Shown here: positions 1-8,821 of the stretch, one piece after another
How positions within the stretch are numbered: position 1 is the first letter of the stretch
How the letters are laid out: each line of letters begins with the position of its first letter
Assembly: GCF_030767025.1 (NCBI RefSeq)
Contig: NZ_JASITE010000007.1
Location: forward strand, 1-64,000
Origin: Nocardia sp. CC227C
Lineage (GTDB): Bacteria > Actinomycetota > Actinomycetes > Mycobacteriales > Mycobacteriaceae
Direction: 5' to 3'
DNA length: 64,000 nucleotides
Notes under the pieces: model-generated
What the model was told of the DNA's origin: nothing
Database searches by the model: none
The model's input: only the letters and a program-made list of their open reading frames with translations
Program-made: the position numbers and the translations under genes

Positions 1-180
1 CCGAGCGGGGTGTGCCACTCGTGAGTCGCGCTTCCGAGCGGGGTGTGCCACTCGTGAGTCGCGCCTCTGAGCGGGGGTGTGCCACCTCGTGAACCGCGCC
101 TCTGCCCGCGGCGTGCCACTGCGTGAGCCGCGGCCCCGAGCGGGGCGTGGCACCGCGCGGGTCGCGGTGCCGAGCGGTGC
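1..180. repeat. Tandem 33-35 bp repeats at the window edge
   Basis: Five consecutive units begin at about 1, 34, 67, 102 and 136. Each begins CCGAGCGGGGTGTGCCACTC or a variant and ends near a GAGTCGCGC-like segment. Units 1 and 2 are almost identical; units 3-5 diverge and differ by 1-2 bp in length. The array probably continues to the left of the window. No coding frame is convincing through it, and bases 181-319 show nothing further that I recognise. Function unknown. Confidence 0.75.
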
Positions 181-319
181 TGCGGAAGAGGGGGTTCGGT
201 CGAGTCCGTGAGCGAAGGCGGGCAGATTCGGCGGGGATGCTGGTAGCGTCCCCGTCGGTGTGCGGGCCGCCGCGTCCGCTAGGTCGTACACCCACCGTGA
301 ACTGGATGAATGCGCACCC

Positions 320-967
320 GTGACTGAACAACCGAAACTCGGGCCCACCCCGGCGGTGGGGTTGGACCTCATCGCTCCCGAAATGTACGCCCCCGCGCTG
401 CGGCGTTTGGCGCTGGCCGCGCTGGGCGTGGGGATTGGCGTCGGCCTGCTCACGGCCGTCTTCGTCGGCTGGCCGATCGCGCTGGCGGTGGCGCTGGCGC
501 TCGGGCTGCCGACCGCCCTGTACGCCCTCGCCGCGCAGCGTCGCCGAATGTCGCTGTCGGGCACCGTGATCCACGCCCGGACCTGGCGCGGGGAGCATAC
601 GCTCGATATCGCCGCCGCCACCGGAGTGGAGGTGCTGGTCTACTCCGGCCGCCTCAGCCGCGTGGTCCTGCGCGTCACCGCCGCGGCCGACACCCGCATC
701 GTCCCGCTGGCCATGTACACCGACGCCGGGGGCGGCCGCGAACTCCATCTGCTGGGCCTGCGCCGCCTGGCCGACGCCCTCGCCGCCTGCCCCCTGGCCG
801 CCGCGCTGGCCGTATCGGGCGTGCTGGTGCACCAGTTGCGCGCCGAGGCCCGCGACGCCGTGGCCGAGGAGCGCCCCCTCTACCGGGCCGCCCGCATGGT
901 CCGTGACCGCGACGCGGTGCAACCGGTGGTGCTCAGCGATCGCGATATCGCCGAACTCGTGAAATAG
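320..967 (+). CDS. Two-helix membrane protein with a C-terminal soluble domain
   Basis: The 215-residue product starts at a GTG reading VTEQPKLGPT. An upstream in-frame start exists but would add an unlikely leader. Two adjacent hydrophobic segments lie at about residues 30-75 (ALGVGIGVGLLTAVFVGW and ALAVALALGLPTALYAL), followed by QRRRMSLSG and a beta-rich region resembling a PH-like fold of small actinobacterial membrane proteins. That fold is inferred from the pattern, not from a recognised family. It stands alone, 116 bp before the M13 peptidase gene. Function unknown. Confidence 0.75.
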   Translation: MTEQPKLGPTPAVGLDLIAPEMYAPALRRLALAALGVGIGVGLLTAVFVGWPIALAVALALGLPTALYALAAQRRRMSLSGTVIHARTWRGEHTLDIAAATGVEVLVYSGRLSRVVLRVTAAADTRIVPLAMYTDAGGGRELHLLGLRRLADALAACPLAAALAVSGVLVHQLRAEARDAVAEERPLYRAARMVRDRDAVQPVVLSDRDIAELVK

Positions 968-1083
968 TCGCCCGCGGGTAGCCGGGATCGGCCGCGGGTC
1001 GGGGTGCGGGTCAGGGTCCGGTCAGGGTGAGATCATCCGGCAGCCCGATCACACCGCCGCCACGTGCCCTTATTGTCGTGAAT

Positions 1084-3159
1084 ATGACTGGGCGCGACAG
1101 AGTTTCGGGAGAGCATCCGCACAGACCCTGCCGGTTGGACCGGCGTCGGTTCCTCGCCACGACCGCGTCGGTACCGCTGCTGGTGGCTCTGGCCGCGTGC
1201 ACGTCGGCCGCGCCGCGCCGCGCCACCGGCCCGGATCTGACCGGGCTGGACGCGGCCGTCCGACCACAGGACGACCTGTACCGGCATGTGAACGGCGCGT
1301 GGCTGCGCGACGTCGAACTGCCCGCCGACAAGCCCGCCCACGGCGCCTTCGAGGAACTCATCGAACGCACCGAGGACCGGCTGCGGGAACTGCTGGAGGA
1401 GCTGTCCGTGGCGCGGCCGGGCACCGACGAGCAGCGGCTGCAGCGGCTCTACCGCGGCTTCCTCGATACCGACGCCCGCGACCGCGCCGGCATCGAACCA
1501 CTCGCCGACCTGCTGGCGGAGCTGGAGAAGGCAACGGACAAGCCCGAACTCGCTCGCCTCATGGGCAAGCTCACCACCCTCGGCGTAGCCGGGCCGATCG
1601 GTGTCCGCATCCAGCCCGATCGCAAGGATCCGAGTCGGCACCGGGCGTATCTGGTGCAGTCCGGACTCGGCATGCCCGACCGTTCCTTCTATCTCGACGC
1701 GGAATACGACGCCCAGCGCGGTGCGTACCGCACCTACCTCGAACGCATCGCCGCCGCGGCGGGCATGGCGGCCCCGGCCGAACTCGCCACCCGCACACTC
1801 GCGCTGGAGACCGAGATCGCCCGCGGCCATGTGGATCTGACGGCTCTCATCGCCTCCCTGTCCTCGTACCAGCCGTACCCGTGGCGGCAACTGCCGGAAC
1901 TGGCACCGGGATTCGACTGGGACGCCTGGCTGGCCGGCGTGACCGACGCACCGGGGGCCTTCGACACCGTCGTGGCCGACCAGCCCGGCCACCTCACCGC
2001 GACGGCACGGCTGTGGGCGGCCACCGATATCGCCACCCTGCGCGACTACCTGCGGCTGCTGGTCGTCACCCGCTACGCGCCCACGCTGTCGGCCCCGTTC
2101 ACCGAGGCGCACTTCGAATTCTTCGACCGCACGCTACAGGGCACCCGGCAGCCGCCGCCGCGGTGGCGCACCGCGCTCACGGTGGTGCGGGAACGCCTCG
2201 GCGACGCCCTCGGCCGCCGGTACGCCGAACGGCACTTCCCGGCCGAATCCCGCGCCCGCGTCGAGGAATTGGTCACCGACCTGCTCAGCGCCTACCGCAC
2301 CGCCCTGTCCGAGACCGAGTGGATGTCCGAAGCCACCCGCCGGGAGGCGCTCGCCAAGGTGGACGGGGTGGTGCCCCTGGTCGGTCACCCCGAACGGTGG
2401 CGCGACTACGACGGGCTCGAATTCCCCGACGGCACGCTGATCGCCGCCCTGCGCGCCGCGGACACCTTCGAATTCCGCTGGCAGCTGGCGAAACTCGGCC
2501 GACCGGTGGACCGCTCGGAATGGACCATGCTGACCTCCGCCGACGTGAACGCCAGCTACAGCTGGGAACTCAATCACATCTGCCTCCCGGCGGCCATCCT
2601 CCAGCCCCCGTTCTTCGATCCGGATGCCGACGCGGCGGTGAACCACGGCGGCATCGGTATGGTGATCGCCCACGAGATGGGGCACGGGTTCGACAGCGGC
2701 GGTTCGAAATTCGATGCCGGCGGCAGCCTGCGCGACTGGTGGACCGCGGCGGACAAGGCCGCCTTCGAGGCCAAGACCCGGCTGGTGATCGAGCAGTACG
2801 ACCCGCTGGTTCCGGCGGGGCTGGCCCCGGAGCAGCATGTCGACGGGGCGCTCACCGTCATCGAGAATCTGGCCGATCTGCGCGGTCTCGCCACGGCGCT
2901 GGCCGCCTTCCGGCTGGCGGAGCGGCGGCGCGGCAACTCGACCCCCGACTACCGTCCGGTCTTCCTCGCCTACGCCCGCATCTGGCGGCACGCGGCGAGC
3001 CCGGAGTACACGGCCACCATGCTCGCGCTCGATTCGCACGCACCCGCCGAATTCCGGGTGAACCAGGTGGTGCGCAATATGCCGGAGTTCTACACCGCGT
3101 TCGAGGTGCGGCCGTCGGATCGGCTGTATCTGGCGGAGACCGCGCGGGTCGCCATGTGA
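1084..3159 (+). CDS. M13 family (neprilysin-like) zinc metallopeptidase, Tat lipoprotein
   Basis: This 691-residue protein is an M13 endopeptidase. The N-terminus has a twin-arginine signal and lipobox (LDRRRFLATTASVPLLVALA then AC), so it is probably exported folded and anchored to the outer face of the membrane. The zinc site is HEMGH at about residue 530, with the third ligand in ENLAD at about 594, which is normal M13 spacing. NASYSWELNHICLP matches the substrate-binding segment upstream. I chose the ATG at 1084 because it places the RR motif close to the N-terminus; an earlier in-frame start would add 19 residues. Natural substrate unknown. Confidence 0.92.
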   Translation: MTGRDRVSGEHPHRPCRLDRRRFLATTASVPLLVALAACTSAAPRRATGPDLTGLDAAVRPQDDLYRHVNGAWLRDVELPADKPAHGAFEELIERTEDRLRELLEELSVARPGTDEQRLQRLYRGFLDTDARDRAGIEPLADLLAELEKATDKPELARLMGKLTTLGVAGPIGVRIQPDRKDPSRHRAYLVQSGLGMPDRSFYLDAEYDAQRGAYRTYLERIAAAAGMAAPAELATRTLALETEIARGHVDLTALIASLSSYQPYPWRQLPELAPGFDWDAWLAGVTDAPGAFDTVVADQPGHLTATARLWAATDIATLRDYLRLLVVTRYAPTLSAPFTEAHFEFFDRTLQGTRQPPPRWRTALTVVRERLGDALGRRYAERHFPAESRARVEELVTDLLSAYRTALSETEWMSEATRREALAKVDGVVPLVGHPERWRDYDGLEFPDGTLIAALRAADTFEFRWQLAKLGRPVDRSEWTMLTSADVNASYSWELNHICLPAAILQPPFFDPDADAAVNHGGIGMVIAHEMGHGFDSGGSKFDAGGSLRDWWTAADKAAFEAKTRLVIEQYDPLVPAGLAPEQHVDGALTVIENLADLRGLATALAAFRLAERRRGNSTPDYRPVFLAYARIWRHAASPEYTATMLALDSHAPAEFRVNQVVRNMPEFYTAFEVRPSDRLYLAETARVAM

Positions 3160-3299
3160 CACTCCGCCGCCGGGTTGGCCGAACGTGTCGGCGGGGTGGG
3201 GGAGAATCGGCACACCACCGCCCGTCGAAAGGATCGCCCGTGCGCAGCCGCCCGCCGAGTCCCGCCCGCCGCACCCGCGAGCCGGAGGCGTAGGCGACG

Positions 3300-4283
3300 G
3301 TGGCGGTGTTCGACGCGCAGGCGCTCATCGATTCCGGCCGGCGCCGCATCTGCGAAGGATGCGGCTTTCTGGTCGGGACGGATACGCCCCGCTGCCCGCG
3401 CTGCGGGCATACGGCCGCTACCCAGCCGACGGCACCGGCCCGGCCGACGACGCCCGCCCAACCGACAGCACACGCGGACCCGATGCCGCCTGCCCAACCG
3501 ACAGCACGCGCGCAGCCGACGACGCCCGCCAGCCGGGTATCCCGCACGCGCGCCACGGTGTCCCGCACGCGGGCGGCCCGGTTCGACGCCGCCGTCGGGG
3601 ACGGCGAGGTCACCGAGTACGGCCTGGGCGGTATGGCCGGGGTGCCGGACCGCACGATCTGGATCGTCTCCCACGGTATTCCGAAGACTCAGGGCTCCAT
3701 GGTCGCGATCGGACCCGGCCGGCTCCGGGCCGCCGACAAGGACATGTACGTCTGGCGCGACACCATCGCCGCGGATGCGCTGCTCCAGGCGGGCATCCGC
3801 TGGCAGCCCATCGACGCGCCGGTGCACATCGACGTGTGCTTCACCCTGCCCTTCCCGCAGCGCTTCGAGGACCAGTCGGAGCGGATCACCGGTTCCGGCA
3901 CCGAGCACCCGCCCCGCATACCCGCCATGCAGACACCCGACCGCGACAAACTGCTGCGCGCGGTGCAGGACGCGCTCTCCCTGCCCAATCCCGGCAATCG
4001 CAGCGAGGCCGAATCCCAGGGGATGGCCAGCCGGTTCAAACTGGTCGCCGACGATTCCCGCTTCGTCTACGGCTCGGAGGCGAAGACCTATCCGCGCCCC
4101 GGACACACGCATTCCTGGGCCCTGGACCGGCCGGGCGCGGTGATCCGACTGACCATGATCGACGCCGACGTCGACCCCATGCCCCGCCCCACCCTGCGCG
4201 ATCCCGGCGCACTCCCACCCCGGGTGGCGACCCTGCACGAGGAGGTCGTACGCCGCAATCGCCTGTCGAGCCTGGGCGGTTAG
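3300..4283 (+). CDS. Zinc-ribbon plus RusA-like Holliday junction resolvase family protein
   Basis: The 327-residue product has three parts. Residues about 15-40 hold a CxxC...CxxC zinc ribbon (ICEGCGF and RCPRCGH). Residues about 42-95 are a low-complexity P/T/A/Q linker built on QPTAPARPTTPAQPT-like repeats. The C-terminal half resembles RusA: GIPKTQGSM, then PDRDKLLRAVQDAL, then LVADDSRFVYGSEAKTYP, the order and spacing of the RusA acidic/lysine motifs (DxDN/K, DAL, DDS, K). RusA enzymes cut four-way DNA junctions and are usually phage-encoded. The start is GTG with GGAGG about 10 nt upstream. No phage genes adjoin it. The family call is from motifs only. Confidence 0.7.
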   Translation: MAVFDAQALIDSGRRRICEGCGFLVGTDTPRCPRCGHTAATQPTAPARPTTPAQPTAHADPMPPAQPTARAQPTTPASRVSRTRATVSRTRAARFDAAVGDGEVTEYGLGGMAGVPDRTIWIVSHGIPKTQGSMVAIGPGRLRAADKDMYVWRDTIAADALLQAGIRWQPIDAPVHIDVCFTLPFPQRFEDQSERITGSGTEHPPRIPAMQTPDRDKLLRAVQDALSLPNPGNRSEAESQGMASRFKLVADDSRFVYGSEAKTYPRPGHTHSWALDRPGAVIRLTMIDADVDPMPRPTLRDPGALPPRVATLHEEVVRRNRLSSLGG

Positions 4284-5404
4284 GCGATGTGCAGCACCGC
4301 GTCCATGCCCGCCAGGATGGTCGGGTCCAGTGGGAAGTAGCCCTGTGGCTGGGTGACGTCGGTGCGGACGCGGGCGGTGGGGAGGTCGGCGACGGGCAGC
4401 AGGCCCCAGGTGGGGAAGCGGTGCTGGAGGAAGCCTTCGAAGGTGTCGGGGGCGGGTTCGCCCAGGTCGATGGCCTCGCTGTGGCCCAGGCTGCCCGCGA
4501 TGAAGGTGTAGCGGTCACCGAGGAACTGGGCCGCGATGGCTCCGGTGGGGGACCAGGTGATGTCGAGTTCGCCCATGGGCATATGCGTCACCGTGCGCTG
4601 TAGGTGACTGTTGTGGGCGAAGACCAGGGTGGGGCCGCGGTCGGCCTCGATATCGCGGATCTCGAGCAGATTCTGTGCCATGAGCACATCCCGGGTGCCG
4701 CTCAGCAGGGAGATCCGGGCCTCGGGCTCGAGTCGGCGGGCGGCCTGGCGGTGGTAGCGGAGCAGCCCCAACGCGGCGGTGAGATTGGCGCGGGCGCGCA
4801 GCCATTGGGCGCGTGAGGTTTTCGCGATCAGTGCGGGGGCGCGCCCGTACAACTGGCTGAGCAGGTCGTCACCGATCGTCGCCAGCTTCTCGGCCTCGGC
4901 GGTCGCGCCGGGTGACATCGCCGGGTCCAGGACCGCCTCCGTGCGACTCCAGCGCTCGTCCGCGCCGAGCAGGTCGGTCAGGTCGAGGTCGAGTTCCAGG
5001 TAGTCCCGGGCGAATTCGAGGTAGCGGCGGGGGCCGGGGGCGCTCATGGTCTCCAGCGGGGCGTCGATGCCGTGGCAGGCCACCCGCTGCTCGGGCGGTC
5101 GGCCCTCGTTGTACTCGCGCAGCCAGGCGACCAGGTCGCGATTGGCCTCCAGCTCGCCGAAGTCGTGCGAGATGCCCTCGCGCAGCGCCGTATCGAGATC
5201 GCCGACGCCCTCCTGGACGAAATCGTCCACGACGAAACCGGCGACCCGATCGGATTCCAGCGCGAAGGAGCGGAAGCCGCTGTCCACCAGGCGGGCGAAC
5301 AGATCGTTGCGCAGCCGTGCGAAGGCGGGTTCGAAATGCGTGGGTTCACCCAGACCCACGAGGTCACATGACGGGGGTACGAAAGCGCGAATGTCCTGGC
5401 TCAT
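4280..5404 (-). CDS. Erythromycin esterase-like protein
   Basis: This 374-residue protein begins MSQDIRAFVPPSC and carries the family's N-terminal GLGEPTHFEPAF motif (the GExTHG-like catalytic histidine loop) and ALESDRVAG. Family members hydrolyse macrolide lactones or other esters; the actual substrate here is not evident. The gene diverges from a MerR-type regulator 81 bp away, and the shared promoter holds two GTTGAAACCT direct repeats. That suggests drug- or ligand-induced control. The longer open frame upstream of this ATG is antisense to the merR gene and is not credible. Its stop overlaps the end of the convergent RusA-like gene by 4 bp. Confidence 0.85.
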   Translation of the reverse strand: MSQDIRAFVPPSCDLVGLGEPTHFEPAFARLRNDLFARLVDSGFRSFALESDRVAGFVVDDFVQEGVGDLDTALREGISHDFGELEANRDLVAWLREYNEGRPPEQRVACHGIDAPLETMSAPGPRRYLEFARDYLELDLDLTDLLGADERWSRTEAVLDPAMSPGATAEAEKLATIGDDLLSQLYGRAPALIAKTSRAQWLRARANLTAALGLLRYHRQAARRLEPEARISLLSGTRDVLMAQNLLEIRDIEADRGPTLVFAHNSHLQRTVTHMPMGELDITWSPTGAIAAQFLGDRYTFIAGSLGHSEAIDLGEPAPDTFEGFLQHRFPTWGLLPVADLPTARVRTDVTQPQGYFPLDPTILAGMDAVLHIA

Positions 5405-5420
5405 GTGTTTCGATCGTATC

Positions 5421-5442
5421 GTTGAAACCTCGGTTGAAACCT
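5421..5442. promoter_or_regulatory. Direct repeat in the divergent promoter of the esterase and MerR genes
   Basis: GTTGAAACCT occurs at 5421-5430 and again at 5433-5442, a 12-bp period. It lies between the divergent start codons (5404 minus, 5486 plus), where a MerR-type regulator would be expected to bind. A role as operator is inferred. Confidence 0.45.
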
Positions 5443-5485
5443 GTCGGCCGGTTACCGCGTGTTCGCCGAGTAAAGTCTCAAATCG

Positions 5486-6181
5486 ATGGTCACCCTGCGC
5501 CCCGCCGATCTCGCGCGCGAGCACGGCATCTCGACCCAGGCCGTCCGCAATTACGAGCGGGACGGCTTCCTGCCGCCCGCGCGGCGCACCCCCAGCGGCT
5601 ACCGGGTCTACACCGAGGCGCACGCGGCGGCCCTGCGCGCCTACCTCGCGCTGATCCCGGCATTCGGGCACGCGGCCGGCGGCCGGATCATGAACGCCGT
5701 GCACGAGGGTGCGCTCGAGGACGCGCTGGCGGTCGTCGACCGCGGGCACGGGCAGTTGCAGCGCGACCGGGAGACCCTGGTCTCGGTGCGGGCGGCGGTC
5801 GAGCAGCTGACCGCGCGGTCGCGTGCGGTCACCGGGCGGGCCGGTACCCGCACCATCGGCGAGCTGGCGCGGCTGCTCGGGCTCACCCCGGCGACCCTGC
5901 GCAAGTGGGAGGAGGCGGGCATTCTGGTTCCGGACCGCGAACCGGTGACCGACTACCGGCTGTACCGCCCGGCCGATGTCCGCGATGCCGAACTCGCACA
6001 CCTGCTCCGGCGCGGCGGGTATCCGCTGGGGTACATCGCGACGGTGGTCCAGCAGGTTCGCGCGGCGGGTGGCACGGATCGACTGGCCGCGGCGCTGGAC
6101 GGGTGGCAGCGGCAGCTCACCGCGCGCGGCGTCGCCATGCTCGAGGCGGCCGGGGAGCTCGGACGGTACCTGCGTGCCTAG
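5486..6181 (+). CDS. MerR family transcriptional regulator with two HTH-like domains
   Basis: The 231-residue product contains a MerR-type helix-turn-helix at the N-terminus (LADLAREHGIS-type start, AVRNYERDGFLPPARRTPSG then YRVY) and a second one in the C-terminal half (TIGELARLLGLTPATLRKWE, then YRLYRPADVRDAELAHLLRRGG). Such double-MerR proteins are known in actinomycetes beside resistance-type enzymes. It is divergent from the erythromycin-esterase-like gene and probably controls it. It starts with ATG 81 bp from its neighbour. The ligand is unknown. Confidence 0.85.
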   Translation: MVTLRPADLAREHGISTQAVRNYERDGFLPPARRTPSGYRVYTEAHAAALRAYLALIPAFGHAAGGRIMNAVHEGALEDALAVVDRGHGQLQRDRETLVSVRAAVEQLTARSRAVTGRAGTRTIGELARLLGLTPATLRKWEEAGILVPDREPVTDYRLYRPADVRDAELAHLLRRGGYPLGYIATVVQQVRAAGGTDRLAAALDGWQRQLTARGVAMLEAAGELGRYLRA

Positions 6182-6229
6182 GGCGTCGATGCCGGGCCGC
6201 GCGGTTGACCGGGCGGTTACGGTACCGGG

Positions 6230-7297
6230 GTGATTCGTCGAAACCTCCCGCCCGGCAGGCGGGCCGCCGCACTGATCGCCGCGCTCGTCGCTCTCGCCGG
6301 AATCGGATTCGCGGCCCCCACCGCCGCGGCGGGCGATCCGGTCATGGATTCGCGACAGCTGCTGGCCGATCCGGTCGCGCCGGACGGTTCCCGGATCATG
6401 AAGGTGACCTTCACCGACGACCGCACGCTGCGGCTGTTCGTGTACTCGGCGGCGATGGAACAGTACTTCCCGGTCGATGTGCAGCGCCCGGCCGACGCGT
6501 CGGTGCCGCGGCCGACCCTGTATCTGCTCAATGGCGCGGACGGCGGTGAGGGCACGGCGAATTGGCGGTCCAAAACCGATATCGTCGCCGGTTTCCTCGC
6601 CGACAAGAATGTGAACGTGGTGCAGCCGATCGGCGGCGCGTTCACCTACTACACCGATTGGATCGCGCCCGACCCGGAGCGCGGAAAGATCAAGTGGCGC
6701 ACCTTCTTCACCGAGGAGCTACCTCCGCTCATCGATGCCGCGTTGGGCACCAGCGGCGTCAATGCCGTTGCCGGACTGTCGACTTCTGGCACCGCCGTGC
6801 TCAACCTGCCCATCCACAAGCCCGGCCTGTACCGCGCGGTCGCCGCCTACTCCGGCTGCGCCCAGTCCGCCGACCCCGTCGGCCGCGAGTTCATCAAGCT
6901 GGCCGTGGAGGTGTGGGGCGGCGGCGACGTCGAGAACATGTACGGCCCCGTCGGCGCCCCCGCCTGGACCGAGAACGACCCCGTCGTCCATGCCGACGGG
7001 CTCCGCGGCCTCGACCTGTACCTGTCCACCGGCAACGGTCTCCCCGGCGTCCACGATGTGCTGGACAGCAAGTACTCCGCCGGCAGCGGCCCCCGCGTCC
7101 TCGCCAACCAGCTCCTCGTCGGCGGGGTCATCGAAGGGGCCACCAACTACTGCACCCGTAACCTGAAGGCCCGCTTGGACGCCCTGAACATCCCCGCCAC
7201 CTACAATTTCCGTCCCTCCGGCACCCACTCCTGGGGCTACTGGCACGACGATTTCATCGACTCCTGGCCCGTGCTGGCCCGCGGCATGGGCCTGTAG
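6230..7297 (+). CDS. Secreted antigen-85-like mycolyltransferase/esterase
   Basis: The 355-residue protein has a Sec-type signal peptide (positively charged start, hydrophobic core ALIAALVALAGIGFAAPTAAA). The mature part is an antigen 85-type alpha/beta hydrolase: PTLYLLNGADGG for the oxyanion region, GLSTSG with the probable nucleophile Ser184, and C-terminal GTHSWGYW with His333. Related enzymes transfer mycolic acids onto trehalose or arabinogalactan outside the membrane. The GxSxSG and GTHSW motifs are those of the corynebacterial/nocardial mycolyltransferase group. The start is GTG. It stands as a single gene. Confidence 0.88.
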   Translation: MIRRNLPPGRRAAALIAALVALAGIGFAAPTAAAGDPVMDSRQLLADPVAPDGSRIMKVTFTDDRTLRLFVYSAAMEQYFPVDVQRPADASVPRPTLYLLNGADGGEGTANWRSKTDIVAGFLADKNVNVVQPIGGAFTYYTDWIAPDPERGKIKWRTFFTEELPPLIDAALGTSGVNAVAGLSTSGTAVLNLPIHKPGLYRAVAAYSGCAQSADPVGREFIKLAVEVWGGGDVENMYGPVGAPAWTENDPVVHADGLRGLDLYLSTGNGLPGVHDVLDSKYSAGSGPRVLANQLLVGGVIEGATNYCTRNLKARLDALNIPATYNFRPSGTHSWGYWHDDFIDSWPVLARGMGL

Positions 7298-7321
7298 CCA
7301 CGCCTGCGCCGAACGGAGCGA

Positions 7322-8074
7322 TCACGACCCGCCGACCCGGCTCCGCGCGGCGACCCGTTCACCCAGTTCGCGCTCGCGCCTGAGGTGGCGGCATTCCGCG
7401 GCGATGGCGGCGGCCAAGGCCGCGGGTTGGTCTCGGGCCACCAGATGCCCGGCCTGGGGGACCTCGGTCACCGCGGCGTGCGGGGCCGTGTCGCGGAAGC
7501 GGGTGACGTCGTCGTCGGACAGCGGTGTGTCGGTGCCGGCGCGGACCAATCGGATGGGGAGGTCCAGGGCGGCGGTGAGCTGCCGCAGGCGCGGCAGCTG
7601 GGCGAGGATGTCGTCGACGAGTTCGGTGTAGCCGTCGAGCACACCGGCGTCGGCGAGGAAGCGCCGAGCGCGGGCGGGGTCGACATCGGCAACGACATCC
7701 ACCAGGACCAGCCGCGCCACCCGGTCGCGCACCGCCGGATCCGCCAGGGCGGCGAGGGCGGCGAGCCCGCCCAGGGAAGCGCCGACCACCAGGCAGCCCG
7801 GCGGTTCGGCGAGCACCATCGCGCCGGCATCGGCCGCGCAGGGCGCGAAGGTCGTGCGCTCGCCGCCGGATTCGCCATGGCCGCGCTGGTCGTAGGCCAC
7901 GCACCGGAACCCGGCGGCCGAGAGCAGGCTCATGACCGGAGCCCAGACCTGCCGCTGTTCACCACCGGCGTGCAGCAGCAGGACGGACGGTCCGGTACCG
8001 ATCTCCTCGCCGCGCAGGACCACCGCGTCGGGGCGGGTGAGGTGTCTGGGTCGAGAAGTGGCTGGGTCGGTCAT
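7322..8074 (-). CDS. Alpha/beta hydrolase
   Basis: A 250-residue alpha/beta hydrolase: HAGGEQRQVW oxyanion loop, YDQRGHGES, nucleophile elbow GASLGG and C-terminal QAGHLVARD with the catalytic histidine. It diverges from a TetR gene and its ATG lies just downstream of a perfect inverted repeat. A second copy of that repeat lies before the TetR start, so the pair is probably regulated together. The substrate is not predictable. Confidence 0.85.
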   Translation of the reverse strand: MTDPATSRPRHLTRPDAVVLRGEEIGTGPSVLLLHAGGEQRQVWAPVMSLLSAAGFRCVAYDQRGHGESGGERTTFAPCAADAGAMVLAEPPGCLVVGASLGGLAALAALADPAVRDRVARLVLVDVVADVDPARARRFLADAGVLDGYTELVDDILAQLPRLRQLTAALDLPIRLVRAGTDTPLSDDDVTRFRDTAPHAAVTEVPQAGHLVARDQPAALAAAIAAECRHLRRERELGERVAARSRVGGS

Positions 8075-8086
8075 GGCCGGTCCTCC

Positions 8087-8106
8087 TACCTTGTGGTGTC
8101 AAGGTA
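8087..8106. promoter_or_regulatory. Operator 1: perfect 7+7 inverted repeat
   Basis: TACCTTG-TGGTGT-CAAGGTA is a perfect inverted repeat with a 6-nt centre. It lies 13 bp from the start of the hydrolase gene. It has the size and form of a TetR operator. Confidence 0.65.
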
Positions 8107-8122
8107 GAACCGTAGGCGGGGT

Positions 8123-8140
8123 GCCTTGGTGCGTCAAGGT
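8123..8140. promoter_or_regulatory. Operator 2: second copy of the CCTTG/CAAGG repeat
   Basis: GCCTTG-GTGCGT-CAAGGT shares the CCTTG-N6-CAAGG core of operator 1. The centres are 35 bp apart. It overlaps a possible TTG start of the TetR frame at 8126, which favours the GTG at 8153 as the real start. Confidence 0.6.
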
Positions 8141-8152
8141 AAGGTGGCGGGT

Positions 8153-8758
8153 GTGACCGCATCGCGTATCCGCCGCGCCCCCGACGAAGCACGTCGGCTG
8201 ATCCTGGACGCCGCCGAACGGCTGCTCGCCGAAGGCGGGGTGGCGGCGGTCCAGGTTCGTGCCGTCGCGACCACGGTCGGCATGACCGATGCGGGGGTCA
8301 ACCACCACTTCGGCAATCGGGACCGGCTGCTGGAGGCGCTGCTGCGCCACGGCGGCCGCAAGATCCGGGCCGGACTGCGGCAGGTGCTGGACTCGTGGCT
8401 CGACCGCGACGCAGACCTCGGTGAACTGGTCGAGGCCCTGGCGGGCTTCTACCGGCAGGGTTACGGGGAACTGGCCGTCGCCCTGCACGCCGCGGGCTGG
8501 CGCGATACCGAATCGGGCATGCTCACCCCCGTCGTCGACGCCCTGCACGCCCTGCGGCCCGGTGCCGCCGACATTCCGGTCGACGACACCCGGCTGGCCG
8601 TCGCGGCACTGCATCAGGCGCTCGCCACCGAACCGCTCTACGGATCGGCTTTCCGTCGCAGCGCCGGTCTCACCGGGCGGGCGGCCGATTCTGCTGACGT
8701 CCAGCTCGACTGGTGGACAAAGCAACTGGCCCACTCGCTAGGGCTGGGCGAGCGCTAG
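8153..8758 (+). CDS. TetR family transcriptional regulator
   Basis: The 201-residue protein reads VTASRIRRAPDEARRLILDA with an N-terminal TetR HTH (LLAEGGVAAVQVRAVATTVG followed by NHHFGNRDRLLEALL). The C-terminal ligand-binding domain is helical. I use the GTG at 8153 because the upstream TTG lies inside the operator. It is divergent from the alpha/beta hydrolase gene, which it most likely represses along with itself through the two CCTTG-N6-CAAGG sites. Confidence 0.88.
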   Translation: MTASRIRRAPDEARRLILDAAERLLAEGGVAAVQVRAVATTVGMTDAGVNHHFGNRDRLLEALLRHGGRKIRAGLRQVLDSWLDRDADLGELVEALAGFYRQGYGELAVALHAAGWRDTESGMLTPVVDALHALRPGAADIPVDDTRLAVAALHQALATEPLYGSAFRRSAGLTGRAADSADVQLDWWTKQLAHSLGLGER

Positions 8759-8821
8759 CATCGCTGCGTTCCGGACGGATCGGCCGTACCGGCATCCGAT
8801 CGGCGCGGCCTGGCCGCCGCA

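Noticed and set aside
1197..3293. A 698-codon frame overlapping the M13 peptidase
   Set aside because: Arginine/proline-rich shadow in the +1 frame; the M13 frame has catalytic motifs.
3185..4603. A 472-codon frame overlapping the RusA-like and esterase genes
   Set aside because: Low-complexity R/P/G product that crosses two genes supported by motifs.
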